A stretch of DNA of 64,000 bases from Pempheris klunzingeri (Eukaryota; Chordata; Actinopteri; Acropomatiformes; Pempheridae): the NCBI RefSeq assembly GCF_042242105.1, contig NC_092024.1, positions 6,250,001 through 6,314,000 of the forward strand, read 5' to 3'. Of the stretch, positions 33,260 to 45,714 are shown one piece after another; positions within the stretch are counted from its first letter, which is position 1; each line of letters begins with the position of its first letter. Both the position numbers and the translations under genes were made by a program. The notes beneath the pieces are model-generated. The model was given only the letters and a program-made list of their open reading frames with translations. It was not told the DNA's origin and made no database searches.

Positions 33260-33400
33260 GTGTCCTCTGTCTACACTGGAAAAGGAGGAGTCATGGCAGA
33301 GAGGGAGAAGTGGTCCAAAGTGTGGCTTCATTTCACCAAGAAAGACAACAACTCTGCTGGTTACGTCTGTAAAAGGATCATTTCAGGTGAGATGTTAAAG
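33260..33400 (+). pseudogene. BED-type zinc finger fragment of a hAT/ZBED-like transposon
   Basis: The frame from ATG 33294 reads MAEREKWSKVWLHFTKKDNN then SAGYVCKRIISG, close to the BED-finger start SKVW-FT--D--SA-C--C found at the N-terminus of hAT transposases and ZBED proteins. The first of the two Cys pairs is incomplete (a Tyr-Val stands before the single Cys) and the His pair is missing because the sequence diverges after ISG. Treated as a decayed element. Confidence 0.5.
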
Positions 33401-35254
33401 CAGGTGGATAGGGCAGCGACTCAGGTGCTCATGGTGAGTGAGTGGTGGAGCGAGGGAAGACAGAGCGAGCAGTAGTGGAAGTGACAGTGAATGCAGCGCA
33501 CCAGTTTAGCAGTGAAGAGAGAGTTTTTCTTTTACAAAGACACCTTTAGTTTCCCACTCCTGGTCCTGGGGCCCACTGCCCCGCATGTTTTAGATGTTTC
33601 GATGCTCCAACGCGCCTGATGAAATTAATGGGTCGTTATCATGCGTGATGAAGAGCTCATCATTTGAATGAGGTGTGTTGGAACAGGGAAGAAAATAAAC
33701 GACAGACTGACACTGTGTTCACACTCAAGAGACAATGGAAAAGCTGCCTTGATGCAAAAAACCCGTGTAGGCATAATGTAAAGGAACCAGGAATCAATAA
33801 CAATAATCAAGAGCTGATACAGAATCAAAGTGATAATTAGAATCCATGATAGCATTGGTACCAATGATATCTTAACAATTCCCATCCCTAATTGGTACCT
33901 GATTCACAAAATAAAAGCAAACTGTAGATGGTGGGGTATATTAAAGGATAACTCTGGGACCTAGTTTTACATATTTCAAATTCAGTTTTGGAATCGTTCC
34001 AGCAGATCATCTGTTTTGTCAATGGAGGCTGGTGGTTTGGAATAGCGCAGTACAACAGCTGTTTTGGGTTAAACCAAGAGGATCTAACAAGTCTGTCTCT
34101 GTAGGGATCCTTCCACGATGCTGTCACACACTTAGAATAACACTCTGAGCCTGTCAGTGGCAAAAACAAGCACTTTTAGTGGACACACTTTGATCGGGCA
34201 CAATTGCCCTGAAGGGTTACATGACAAACATTACAGCCCATTTGCTGCCTGCTCTCTGTGATCTACTGGACTACTTCCAAAAGACTTTTTCTCCACCAGT
34301 CATTTAGATCCCAAAATATACAAAAACAGGGCCCAAGTTAAAACAATTAAAGGTCATTTTGGTTTTTGTAAAGGTGGGAGTTATGCTGGAGGACTTGGGC
34401 TCTATTTCTAAAATCCTGGCTACAGGCTTGATAAGTCCTATGGACCTACGATGCCGTCGTGCATAAAGTATGCGGATCATCATGGGTTTCTTACCTTTGT
34501 GATTCTCTTCTATGTGACGCAGTGAGATACCATGTTCAGCTCCAGCAGTGCGTAGCAGCAGTCATGTGTCGGCTGAACATCCATAACTGAGGTCATTCAC
34601 TCTGCTGTCACTGTCGCTCAAACTCCAGTGTCATTCCAACATTGGAACAGTTGCTTATCCCTGAAAACTACTCTGAATTTCCTTTGAAAACATATTTTTG
34701 CATGTTTTATATCATCCACAGAAAAATAAAATACGAAGCGGTGGAATAAAAGTCAGAAGGTGATGCTGAAATGTTGCTTCAACTCCAAAGAAAATGAAAA
34801 TACAGCACCACAAAAAAGCAGGTAAAAGTCTGAAATCAGCCTGTGGCAATTTCAGTAGAGCTGAATTCAAAATGTTGAGAGTTCACAGTCATAGTCCACA
34901 AGAAGTCAGGTCAGTTTTAAACTGGGTGAAAACAAAATCCTCAGTCGAACACAGATTTCCTTAAAGTTTGGCAGAAACTTGCAGATGTCCAAGAAAATAC
35001 AGATGTATTTTCTTTTGCTTCATCTGTCCACGACTTGCCTGTTCTTGTACGTCTGCGTCCCTCGTTTCCCTTTCTCCATTCTGATGTGTTTAGGAGAGTC
35101 AGTCAGTGTCTCTGCTGTTTCTTTGTCTGTCAGGCGAAAAGTACAGAGAAACTGACAGATCAGCCTGGGTGAGAGTGTACAGTATGTAGAGAGTCCAAAA
35201 CACACACGACTGCATTCCTGCTGGAGGCAGTCACACCCAGACCTCACCCACAGC

Positions 35255-35294
<40 letters not shown>

Positions 35295-36454
35295 GGGGGG
35301 GGGGGCTGACAATCTCTGTGGTAATATCTGCTAGTCATGTGTCAGAATGAGGAGGTTTGCAATCAGATGCAGATCAGGAGAGTAAAAACAGTGTCACATG
35401 TACTAGTGTACAGAACCAGTTTCCCCCTCTGTAGCATTATGACTGTACGTCAGCGACCTCCTCTCATAACATGATGATATGATCATGCTCTCTAATCAAC
35501 ACACTGCAACTGATTACAACAGTCAGTTCAGTCAAACAGTCAAGTCCAGTTTTGATCTTTCATCTTATTAGATTTTGGTCACCGTCAATCCCTATTTACA
35601 GCTACCTCTGGTGTCTCCATGACAACGGAGCAAACTGCATTAAGTGACGGACATTGTTTCAGAAACTTCATTTTGTCTGTTTAAAGAATAATAATGATGC
35701 TCCAGTATTTTGTTACATTTTTTTTTTTGCTGAAACTCAAAGTAGGATCGAATCAACGACACGCACACTCACACACCGTGTTCCGTTCCTGTGTCTGACT
35801 TCCTGTCTGGGTTATCAGCCTGACGTGGACATCTGCTCCCAGAGCGGGTGCATATTTCAGCAGAGCAGAGTAGAGCTTCTGAGACACACTGCACCTCTGC
35901 TTCATCAAAAAAATGTTTCATCCACAAGTGCTGTTTTGTTCATGACTATACACTGGCCTGCACACCCTCGTGTAATTGTGTTGTAATATAAATATAATTG
36001 ATATGAAATAAAATGTCATTTGTCATTTAAAAATGTAATTTCTAATACAATAATAGATTTCCACTGGTACGCTACAATACCATACACTACGTCTACGTGG
36101 AGGGGGAGAAGCCTTGCTTCACCTTTATGATACATCTCGTCTGTGCCTTTGTATTTTGGTCTTGTTGCGTATGTAGTTTAATGTTGTGCTCTGTTTGCAG
36201 TTTGGATAGATTAAGGAACCAGAACTACTGGGTTAGGTTTAGGAAAACACTATGGTTTGGGTTGAACTAAATACGATGTGAGACATAGATTATATCACAT
36301 GCATAATGTAACTTGTGTTTGACATCACTTCAAATAAGTCAGTTAAAATAAGTCACTGTTAAGTCTTGGTGTCACACGGGGCATGAACAGCAGTCTCAGC
36401 AGCCTAGTCCCCATGGAGACTGTCTGTTTGTGACAGACTTTGTCTGCTTCTGTT

Positions 36455-36649
36455 CCAGGTTTCTTCCTGTTAAAGGGGAGTTCTTCCTCCACTGTTTCCT
36501 AATATAATATCTGATGCTGCTCATGTGGGGATTCTTGAATCCTTAATGTTGAATTCCTGAATCGTTGGGTCTCTCTAATTAAAGAGTTTGGTCTAGACCT
36601 GCTCTTTATGGAAAGAGTCTTGAGATAACGCTGTTGTGAATTGGTGCTC

Positions 36650-36681
<32 letters not shown>

Positions 36682-36690
36682 TCATTGTCC
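36455..36690 (+). repeat. Fish retroposon 3' end with (GATT)n tail
   Basis: 'ttaaaggggagttcttcctc', 'ggtctagacctgctctttat', 'agagtcttgagataacgctg' and 'ggtgctctataaataaagat' form a well known fish repeat; it ends in gattgattgattgattg, as expected of a retroposon tail. A related copy lies at 42630-42800. Confidence 0.7.
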
Positions 36691-36799
36691 AGCACCACTG
36701 TACTGCACAACCTGTCTATATTACTGTTTATACATTTCACTATCACTCACCTGGCTATCACAGTAATAGATTTTTGTTTCTATTTTATTTCATATTCTA

Positions 36800-37108
36800 T
36801 TAACCCTCTATAGGGCACTCATTGAAATACTTAGAAATTCTACATTTCAACCCTAGACCATTACTGGTGGTCATTACAAGACTTTTTTTTACTTTTGTGA
36901 GTTTTTCAAAAAAAATTCAATGTTATGGTGAAAATCAAGGTCAGTGAAGTTACCAAATATGGTTTCTTGCCAGTCTGTCATGTAGCCTGATTGTCACTGA
37001 TTGGCTTGGAGAAATCTCATAGTTCTACTGCCTCATGGTGAGGCAAGGGGGCATTTTGAACTCCCCCTAAAGTTACCAAATATGGTTCCTTGCCCGATAA
37101 AAGGTTAA
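36800..37108. mobile_element. piggyBac-like MITE with TTAA on both sides
   Basis: TTAACCCTCTATAGGGCA at the left pairs with TGCCCGATAAAAGGTTAA at the right as inverted repeats, and TTAA borders both ends, as piggyBac elements leave. The 309-bp body has no ORF but carries two direct copies of agttaccaaatatggtt (36950 and 37070 areas). Confidence 0.65.
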
Positions 37109-38690
37109 ATACGGTCCTATTTTATTTCTGAGACTCTAACTAGGTTTTCTTTCACTTACATAGCTTCTTAGAATTGCATTGCCAATGACTGCTTCACTGT
37201 AACTGATATGATCTTGAACTTGAACAGAGATTTATTCTGAGGGCAAAGGTAACAGCAGAGTGGGTGCAGAGTAAACACCAAGACAAACAGTTCCACATTT
37301 ATACACACACAGAACATGGAATGAGAACGATTTTGAAGCGTGCTGTAAAAGAATACTTTGACTGCAATCTACATTTAGTTTTGACTTAGTGTGACAGCTC
37401 ATGGGGGGGGGTCACACAAGGGTGAGACCATACATGATTTATTCTAAGGCAACTAAAACAGGAAAAAAAACACTAACCCACTAAGGGAAATCTCTGTAGT
37501 GATGACATGTAACACTGTAGTGTGTCTATGATTCATGATTGAATGGAAGGTTGTAAGGTGTAGAAAAAAAAAACCAAACCCAAACATAAGGGTGGGTGGA
37601 GGCCAACAGCCAAGAGCCAACAGCAAGAAGTCAAACAAAGAGAGAGAATTCTGCCTAATGATCCTCATCTCCATCCTCCAGACTCCAGCAGGGAGAAACT
37701 ATGGCTGTTTTCTCTTCTGCCAATGAATGATTTCTATTCGACTAGCATGTGTGGTTCAAACGTGACCAACATCCTTGACAGCAGTTACTTATGATACGCA
37801 CCTTGTCAACTGTACTACAATGATTCAAACATATACCATCAGTTTTAAAAACACCTGATGACTGACTTACTAGAAATTACACCAATTGATAATTAATGTC
37901 CATCGTCCACGGTCCGGTCATGTTGGTAGTCCTGACCTGAGAACTCCTCACCTGAGGTCTGGGCACAGCTCAGAGATAGGGTCTCTCACTTTAGTGATAG
38001 AGGGAATTCTATCTCAGTGTCTCATCCTCATTACACATCATCAGAGTGCTATGAATACCTCTATGCGGTGTGTGTGTGTGTGTGTGCGTGTGTGAGTGTG
38101 TACTTGCATGCATGCGTGTGATATGAAGCCAGGTGACATTCCAACACACACTTGACTTGTGCAGAGCAATGACGAGTGTTTTAATGTTGTCTCCAGTGTT
38201 AAGCAGCAGCCTAATGGATGATGTCAGCTTAGCTGGGATAAACCCATTATCTCTGAACATGTCACATAAGCAGTTTGTTTCAAACCATCCACACCCATGC
38301 AGATACGTTACTGTCCAGGGCTGATGGGCTGGAACTGTGACAGAATTCTGACATGACAAAATTAAATTCTAACCTAACATTTATCAACTGCAGCTGCTGC
38401 CAGATGAGCATAACAGTCAAACATGTGGTATCAGAATGAGCAGTAATATCAAACAGCTCTGCTACTCTTCTAGTTGAACACGACTAAATGCCTGATAGCT
38501 CCCCCTGAAGACCACAATCTTCATTACAGCCCACAGTACAGTGATGTTACACTGTATTCTAGCTGTGCTGCACCAATAGTAACATTTCTATTAGCCTCTT
38601 ATTGTTGCGACCAGTGGTTCAACTGAAATAACAGAGGAGCCAGCACTCTGAACCAGCATCTGCACAGCGTGTTGCTGTTATCGTAAAACA
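37109..38690. other. Intergenic, nothing recognised
   Basis: AT-rich single-copy-looking sequence with a short (GT)n run at 38068-38090. No exon or named repeat seen. Confidence 0.4.
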
Positions 38691-38691
38691 T

Positions 38692-39115
38692 TCAATTCAA
38701 TTCAATTTATTTTGTATAGCCCAATATCACAACAGAGTTGTCTCACAGTGCTTTACAAAGTTCACTGAAATAAACAAGAAGCGTAAGAGAACAAACAATC
38801 TAATAAAGAGTCCAGCAGTCGATGAGGCCAACGGATCAGTCCGGTGGATCAGTCCGAGGCATCACCTGCCCTTTATGACCCTCCTTCTTCGGGAAGGAAA
38901 AACTCAAAAAACCCAGTGGGAAAAGAGAAACCTCCGGGAGCACCACAGTGAAGGAGAGATCCAGCTCCCAAGGACGGACAGGCTGTAGCCTAGGACAGAC
39001 GCACATCCATTGGCTGATGGAGAACCACATCAGCAGGACCAGGACCAGGATCCATAGGAACCAGAGAACCACATCAGCAGAACCAGGACCAGGATCCACC
39101 GGAACCAGAGAACCA
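38692..39115. repeat. Fish dispersed repeat beginning (ATTCA)n
   Basis: It opens with attcaattcaattcaattta, then 'ttgtatagcccaatatcaca' and 'tctcacagtgctttacaaag', a familiar fish repeat. It continues with 'ccggtggatcagtcc' and two copies of 'ccacatcagcag-accaggac' near its right end (39025-39090). Confidence 0.6.
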
Positions 39116-40184
39116 ACATGAAATATATTCCCTTAAGGTTGGAACTTTCATTCAGAATATATTGTTAGTGATAGTGAATGCTTTATATAGGATGGGCCAA
39201 ATTACACATACATTTTAGGAAAGTCACTGATGGTGAATGTGGCAGCTGGTTGTGGTTTTAGAAAGGGCAATCAAACTTTGAAGATCTGTGACTTTTCAAC
39301 TGTCAGACCATTAAAAAAACAACTATTTTGAAAGAGACTGGATGAACAGTCTTAACTGATTGGCTGTGTGTGTTTTCTAGTGTCTATGTCTGCTACTTTT
39401 TGCTCATATTCTAACTTCAGAGGAAAATATTTCACTTTTCTCTCCATCAGATCTATCTGACAACTGTGCTCCGAGCTTGTGATGCAGTGTTCTCGCCAGT
39501 GGGCGATGAGCGAAATGATCAAAATGCATTCTCCTTGTTAGGGGGATGCTACTGCCTGCTCTTAAATCAGAGTGGGCAGGAATTAGAATGAGCCAAATCT
39601 TGAATTAGAATTTTCGGGTAACTTTCAAAGGATCAAAATCATCTCACTTCTAATGTATGATTATTATTATTAATGTATTATTATTGATGAGTATTGCCCT
39701 CAACTATACAATACAGCCGACTGTGTTACATACCAATAAAACAGAGTGCTGTACCTTTCCATCCTCTGTCAGATCTGTAGGGTATGATCTTCAAAGACAG
39801 GTGACCTTTAGGATTCAGTGCAGGATGTGACCTGATAAAACAGCTTTCATGAAGCAGGACGGGCTAAACGAGGCGCTGTCGCTCTGTTCCTTTCTTAGTC
39901 ATCGTCTAAAACTGCACATCAGTTATTATATTTGCTTGAAATAGTTATTATTTATCTATGGAATCCTATTCCCTCATATATCCAGTATGCAGTGCCCCAC
40001 ACATGAACTGTAAACTGCAACAACATCCTTCACAACCTTTTTTGTAACTGTTTATCTTTATGGATCTTTTATTCACATGTCCAATGCCCTAGTTTCCTGA
40101 AAATAACTATATCATTTGGTACTAATTATTAGGAAAATAATTTAATTTAATAATTTTAATAATTAGATTTCAAAGGAGGAACCA

Positions 40185-40800
40185 GGGCCCACTGCGCCAG
40201 CATAAGGTCTGACAGTGGCTCTGAGGATTTCATCCCGGTACCTAACAGCAGCCAGGGTACCGCTGGCTAACACATGCAGGTCTGTGTGACCCTCCAAGGA
40301 TATGCCTCCCCAGACCATGACTGACCCTCATGCCACCATCATGGAGTCTGTTTCTGACAGTTTGATCAGAAACATGCACACCAGGAGCCCACTGGGGGTC
40401 ATTCTGTAGGACTCTGGCAGTGCTCCTCCTGTTCCTCCTCGCACAAAGGAGCAGATACCAGTCCTGTTGCTGGGTTGATGCCCCTCTACGGCCCTGTCCG
40501 GCTCTCCTCGTGTGACAGCCCGTCTCCTGGTATCTCCTCCGTGCTCTGGAGACTGTGCTGGAGACACGGCAAACCTTGCGACAGCACATATGGATGTGCC
40601 ATCCTGGAGGAGCTGGACTACCTGTGCAACCTGAATGGGCTGCAGGTACCACCTCATGCTACCAGTAGTGACAAGGACTCTAGCAAAACACAAGACTAGA
40701 GAAGAATCAGCCAGGAAGGACACGGAGAGAGTCTGAGGCCACCACCTGTGAACCATTCCCTTTTTGGGGGTTGTCTTGCTGTTTCCTCTCCAGAGCACCT
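40185..40800 (-). pseudogene. Internally deleted Tc1-like transposase (IS630/Tc1 superfamily)
   Basis: Minus-strand frames give VAQVVQLLQDGTSICAVARF (helix-turn-helix part), RRYQETGCHTRRAGQGRRGA, TGVHVSDQ-like GVHVSDQTVRNRLHDGGMR, and then directly MVWGGISLEGHTDLHVLASG and RYRDEILRATVRPYAGAVGP. The jump from the second DNA-binding helix to the VWGG part shows that the piece with the first catalytic Asp is deleted, and a frameshift separates the first two parts. A transposase of this build excises and inserts DNA at TA; this copy cannot act. Confidence 0.75.
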
Positions 40801-41954
40801 GTTGTCTCTTTCATTTGCACCAAAACAGGTGAAACTGATTCACAATCGCTTCTATTTCCTAACTGGACAGATTGATATCCCTTCAGTTTAACTGACTTGG
40901 TGTTATACTGTGATGATTAAGAGTTCCCTTAATTTTTTTTAGAGCATGTATGTATTATAAAATTGTGTTCTTGCCTGCAGACACATTTCACATGAACTGA
41001 GCTGACAAAAACACCGTCTAGGTTATGCAAGCAACAGACCCTTTTCACAGCAGACATGTTTACTTGTCTGAGCAGGAAAAGCATTAACGATGAAGTGTCC
41101 CAGTAAGACATGTCAATGAGTGGGCATGCACAAAACCAAAGCCCTGGAACTGGCTCACCTAAATGGAATTCAGCCATCACTGATTTTTTATTAATTCCAA
41201 CAATGCTCTTCCTGATTTAGCATTTCAAAATACCTGCCGAGAAAGGGCCTAGTAACAACTGAAAACTGTCTCTATTTCCTGGTATTAGTGGAAAATGTCA
41301 TTCTTTTTATCAGAGACCAAGGACATATCAGGAAGTTATTTAGGGAATCGTGTTTATTCTCTGTGAAAGATGGATAATGACTACATGAAGAACACTAATG
41401 AAAAAGTGAGCAGACAAAGTGAAATTTGAAATTATAAAATGTAACCTCTTTATTGTTGACAAAATAGTTGAGATGAAAATGCATTTCCACATATAGGCAG
41501 GACAAAACATTTCTTTTCCTCCTGCTTGGCACCTGAATCCTCTACGCTGCAGCACCTGTGGCTCATTTCCAGAGTCTGGTTGATGTGACAGGCTGGTGGA
41601 TCACACGGCATGATTACAACAATAAAGCTTGGTAGACAAAGAAATGCCATTCAGGTGAGGGCTGTAGTTAATATCTGTGGCTAGATGCTCAGTGACAGTG
41701 ATGTATTTATGGCAACGGAATAACAACATTTTATTCAGACGTGTCAGAGCTGCAGCTGTGGGTGTGGGTGTGGGTGTGGGTGTGCACATGGTGCTGGCTC
41801 ATTGACGTGTCTTTCAACTCTGATTCCAACTCTGTATCAGACATTACGCTGATTTAGAATCTGAAGCTCTCTCCACCTTTTAAATGATGTGTTCAGGTTT
41901 TAGTAAAAGAATACCATGTGTTCAATATGTGAACAAAACAATCATTAAAACTCA

Positions 41955-42124
41955 AGCTGACCTATACTGAGCTGACCTATACTGGGCTGACCTATACTGA
42001 GCTGAACTATACTGAGCTGAACTATACTGAGCTGACCTATACTGAGCTGACCTATACTGAGCTGACCTATACTGAGCTGACCTATACTGAGCTGAACTAT
42101 ACTGAGCTGACCTATACTGAGCTG
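41955..42124. repeat. 15-bp tandem repeat, about 11 copies
   Basis: Unit gctgacctatactga, with variants gctgaactatactga and one gggctga start. Copies are nearly identical, pointing to recent expansion. Confidence 0.92.
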
Positions 42125-42629
42125 AAGTGACTATACTGAATCACTGGGCCAAATGATTTTTTACATTTGGTGTCCCTTGTCAGCTCGTCACTTCACCTTA
42201 ATGCCGTGCACAGCTGTTTCCTGGTGAAAGCCTACAGTGACGGCAGTACGACTGATAGCTCTGCTGCAGACGTGAGTGCTGAGCCATTAACCTTCATTAA
42301 CACAGCTCTTACATGTAGCTGGTGAACTGCACAAAACAGTTCGAACCAGCAGGTAACTTGAGTTCACATTTCACCTTAGACCAAGTGGAAGACTATGACA
42401 AGCAGCAGTGTAACATCATGCTGTATGTAGAGAGACACTCACTTTGCAATGAGCCAACTAATGTGCATTTGAAGGTTGATGCTATAACTTAAGTCTACAA
42501 AACAACTCCAGTGAACAGTGCTGTGCCCTCCAGAACAACCCCTATGACAACAACTATTCATATGCACAGGTTCTGATGTCTGGCTCTCTCTCACCCCAGC
42601 TGGGGAGGCAGATGACCTCTGACCTCTAA

Positions 42630-42800
42630 GCCAGGTTCAGTCCGACGTTTCCACCCGTTACAGGGGAGTTTTCCCCTCAAAGATCTCAAATCATTGGATC
42701 TCTGTAAATGAAAGAGTAGAATCATGATCTGCTCTATAGAAAAGTGTCTTGAGAGCACCTTTGTTATGAATTGGCACTTTTTAGATAAAATGGACAGATT
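42630..42800 (+). repeat. Diverged copy of the 36455-36690 retroposon
   Basis: Shares ggggagttttccc, 'tctctgtaaatgaaagagta', 'gatctgctctatagaaaagt' and 'gtcttgagagcacc', ending in gattgatt-like sequence. Older than the first copy. Confidence 0.6.
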
Positions 42801-44102
42801 GATTAACCTACAACATCTGAGGTTAAGGTTTGGTTCAGTTGAAGTAACTTGACTGGTTAAGGTTAGGAAAATCAGACTGTAGTCATGGTCAGCCATGAGC
42901 CAACGCTGACGGCTGGTCACAGAGCCTGGGTGTGAACCACCTGGTCATCTAAAGTTTACCATCCCCATAAACACCACCCTGCAAAGTCAATACATTTGAA
43001 CGGAATTGCCGTGATCGGTGTATCTGGTCATCGTGGCAAAGTATCCACGCAACGTATCTGTGATTCACCCACACGAATCTTTGGTGAACTTCGACTCACA
43101 TATCTGTACCACTGACCAAATCAACGGTCCACAACATCACGTAGGAAGCTGACACAGCTTTGTAGCTGCGTTGCACCATCCACCATTTCACACAAGACGC
43201 TTGGTTTGCAGATGGTAACGAGGCAATACATCTCTTGGAGAAATGGTATTACCTCTAAAAGCAAGCTGGCTGAAACAAGTGGTCTGCAGAGCGGTTAGAT
43301 CTGGGTGGTGTTTGCGTGTTCCCTGGTGGCCAGTGTGTCAGTGCTGTTTTGCCTTTTGTGGTTTCGCAGACAGACTAACTAAATAGTTAGCCACTGTGGC
43401 CCTTTGTGGAGTGACCAGGCCATCAGAGGTTCCATCTGGCTTTGCCCTTGCTTCTACAGGAGGACAGTATAGTCAGAATTCACAGGACAGCAGAGTTAGT
43501 ACAGTGTGACTTTAAGGTTGTCGTTTTAAATCATTTAAACCAACAGCTGATGATGTAATCTCTCTGGTGAGGACAGTCTGAAAATGACATGTACAGTACA
43601 GACTATGTTTCAAGCATGGAAGGTCTGGATTAAGGACATACTAGATCCTTTATCAGTGGTCCATGTTTCCACGCTGCACTTACATATGAAATAATGTCTG
43701 ACATGTAGACCTTTGCAGCACAAGCAAACACTTGTCGTGGTTTACTATAGAGAGCTTTTGCATCTTCCATGCTTGATCACCAAGGAGATTCCGGGGTGGG
43801 GGGGGGCTTTAGGAGGTCCCATGGATTCTTGAGAGGACTTAATGGTATTTCAATCATTAGCTATTGTACAACAGCTACTTAAATCAGGTAACTCTCGTCT
43901 TCCCTCAAATTGCAAAAAGTTCTGCAACGTAATCGCCGCATATGAACAACTCAAACGATCCTATCGATACGTGGAACAACAAGATCTGAATGTGAAGGGA
44001 CATAAATATCATTTCAAAAAGTGTCACAAACTGGTGAACCATAAAGGCGAGTCCAGAGAAGATGAAAACATCAATAACTGATTAAAGACTTTTTCCAGAA
44101 TG

Positions 44103-45714
44103 TCACAAGCTAGTGTCGGCTGTCCTCATCTTCGGAGCGCTGACAGAGTTGGGCAGTGTTGCGGTGTCGGGCTGGGCGTCCCTGCAGAAGAACACAGCAG
44201 GGTTTTTACAGGCCCACATTGCCATCTCTCCTCCCCCTACTCCCTTTCCAGGACTTGAGCTTGACAGACGGCTGTTATTATTCACCCGCACACGACTCAC
44301 ATAGCGGTCCCTTATTCTCTCTGCTTGGTTAAGCCGAATCTCGCGGCTCTGGGTTTGGCTGGAGAGGTATGCAGCAATATTTCTTGTCCGATAGCCCTCC
44401 TCTCTGCTCCGCCCCAGTAACATAGAAATATTGGGGTTCCTCAGGGCGTAGATCAGAGGGTTGATGGCTCCGTTTGCCCAGGCTAGCCAGATGGCTACCG
44501 TGTCCATCGCAGGGTTGAACTTGTAGTCCCCCATCGCTGTAACCAACCCCATTAAACAATATGGCCCCCAACAAAAAATGATGAACACGATCATGATGAG
44601 AACTGTGGTGGCCGTTCGCATTTCACTGTAAAATCGCAGTAAGTATGCGTATGTCGTCACCGGCCTGACCCGGATTTCAGACAGTCGAACTGTCTTACAG
44701 ATGTTATAATGACAAAAGCACATGAGGGAGAAGGGCAGTAAATAACAGACAACGATGAGGCAGATGCTATAAGCTGTCCCCATACGTGACGTCCCAGAGT
44801 GGAACACATACATACAGTGGTAAAAACCTTGCTTATGGATTTCTGTAGGTGTTCGGAATAACAGATACCATGGCAGAGAGAAAACGACTGCAGTTAACCA
44901 CACGCCTATCAGCAACTGAGTCGCGTTCTGGCGCCCTATTTTGGCCTGTGGCTGTCTGACTATGGCATAGTACCTGTCAAAGGAAATCAAAGTCATGGTC
45001 AGGGTGGAGATGATACCGAAGCAAGTGTTGAAAAAGCCATTGGCCACGCAGAAACGATCCCCAAACATCCAGACGCCGTCCTTACTGAAGAGCATGACGA
45101 AGGAAAAGGGCAGACACAGAACAGCCGTGAGGAAGTCCGACAGCGACAGTGACATGATGAAAGCGTTGGTCACCGTTCGAAGCTGTCTGTGTTTGATGAT
45201 GACGACGACGACCGCCGAGTTACCGAGGCTGGAGAGGAGGAAGATGGAGAGGAGTACCAGGGCCTGAGCTGCCACCACGATGCCCTGCAGGACAGAGTTA
45301 CTGTCAGCAGCACTCAGCACTGACGGGGTCGACGCCTGATTGATCTGGCTAAGCTCGCCCCCCCTTTGGACTCTGAACGCCGATAGACTTCCTGTGGTTC
45401 CCAATGTGGCCTCTGTGGGGGTGGCCACTAGGCTGGTCACTATGGAAACAACCCTGAGGAAAAGATGGAGAAATCATTCTTAAAAAAAAAAGCATCGTCA
45501 GGACTGTTCTCACAGGATATCATGCACAATCTGAAGCCACATTCATGATGTCAGAGCAGAGAGGAAAGGTGGAAGGCTGGATGGACAAAGTGACCTACCT
45601 TGGCACAACAGGCGAGGCGGTGCCCAGCTGGCCGGTGAAGCCTGAACCCAAGGTGTCAGCTGTGTAGTTGCCCCCGCTGCTGCCCCGCAGGGCCGTGCTA
45701 ACGGGCGAATCCAT
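44103..45714 (-). CDS. gpr135: G-protein coupled receptor 135 (class A orphan)
   Basis: Seven-helix class A receptor of the plasma and endosomal membranes with no settled ligand. Exons: 45714-45599 (38 codons plus two bases) and 45453-44103, joined AG|G in phase, 488 aa (human about 494). The start is an ATG with an in-frame stop 30 bases upstream and no ATG between. The N-terminus carries NYT, a possible glycosylation site. Family marks: [18 protein letters not shown] (helix 1), [15 protein letters not shown] (helix 2), [11 protein letters not shown] (DRY), [10 protein letters not shown] (helix 6 CWxP), [20 protein letters not shown] (helix 7) and [13 protein letters not shown] after it. The C-terminus ADTSL matches human GDTSL and is a class I PDZ-binding end. 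Its place between daam1 and jkamp agrees with the human block. Confidence 0.95.

Larger units (their letters stand above)
31001..36450. other. Gene-poor stretch with unassigned ORFs and repeats
   Basis: I see no exon of a known gene. It holds unassigned Asn-rich frames (32340-32776), a BED-finger remnant (33260-33400), a 34000-34400 stretch that looks like an old dispersed repeat, and a (TG)n(G)n run at 35257-35305. Confidence 0.4.
40801..44102. other. Region downstream of gpr135, no gene recognised
   Basis: Contains the 15-bp tandem array (41955-42124), a retroposon-like copy at 42630-42800, a (GGGTGT)n patch near 41760, and a G run near 43797-43806. A 79-residue plus-strand frame at 43842-44081 resembles nothing I know. 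gpr135's 3' UTR should occupy part of it (a minus-strand AATAAA appears as tttatt near 41449). Confidence 0.4.

Noticed and set aside
43842-44081. 79-residue plus-strand frame beside gpr135 as a gene
   Set aside because: No recognisable domain, no splice partner and antisense to the likely gpr135 3' UTR.
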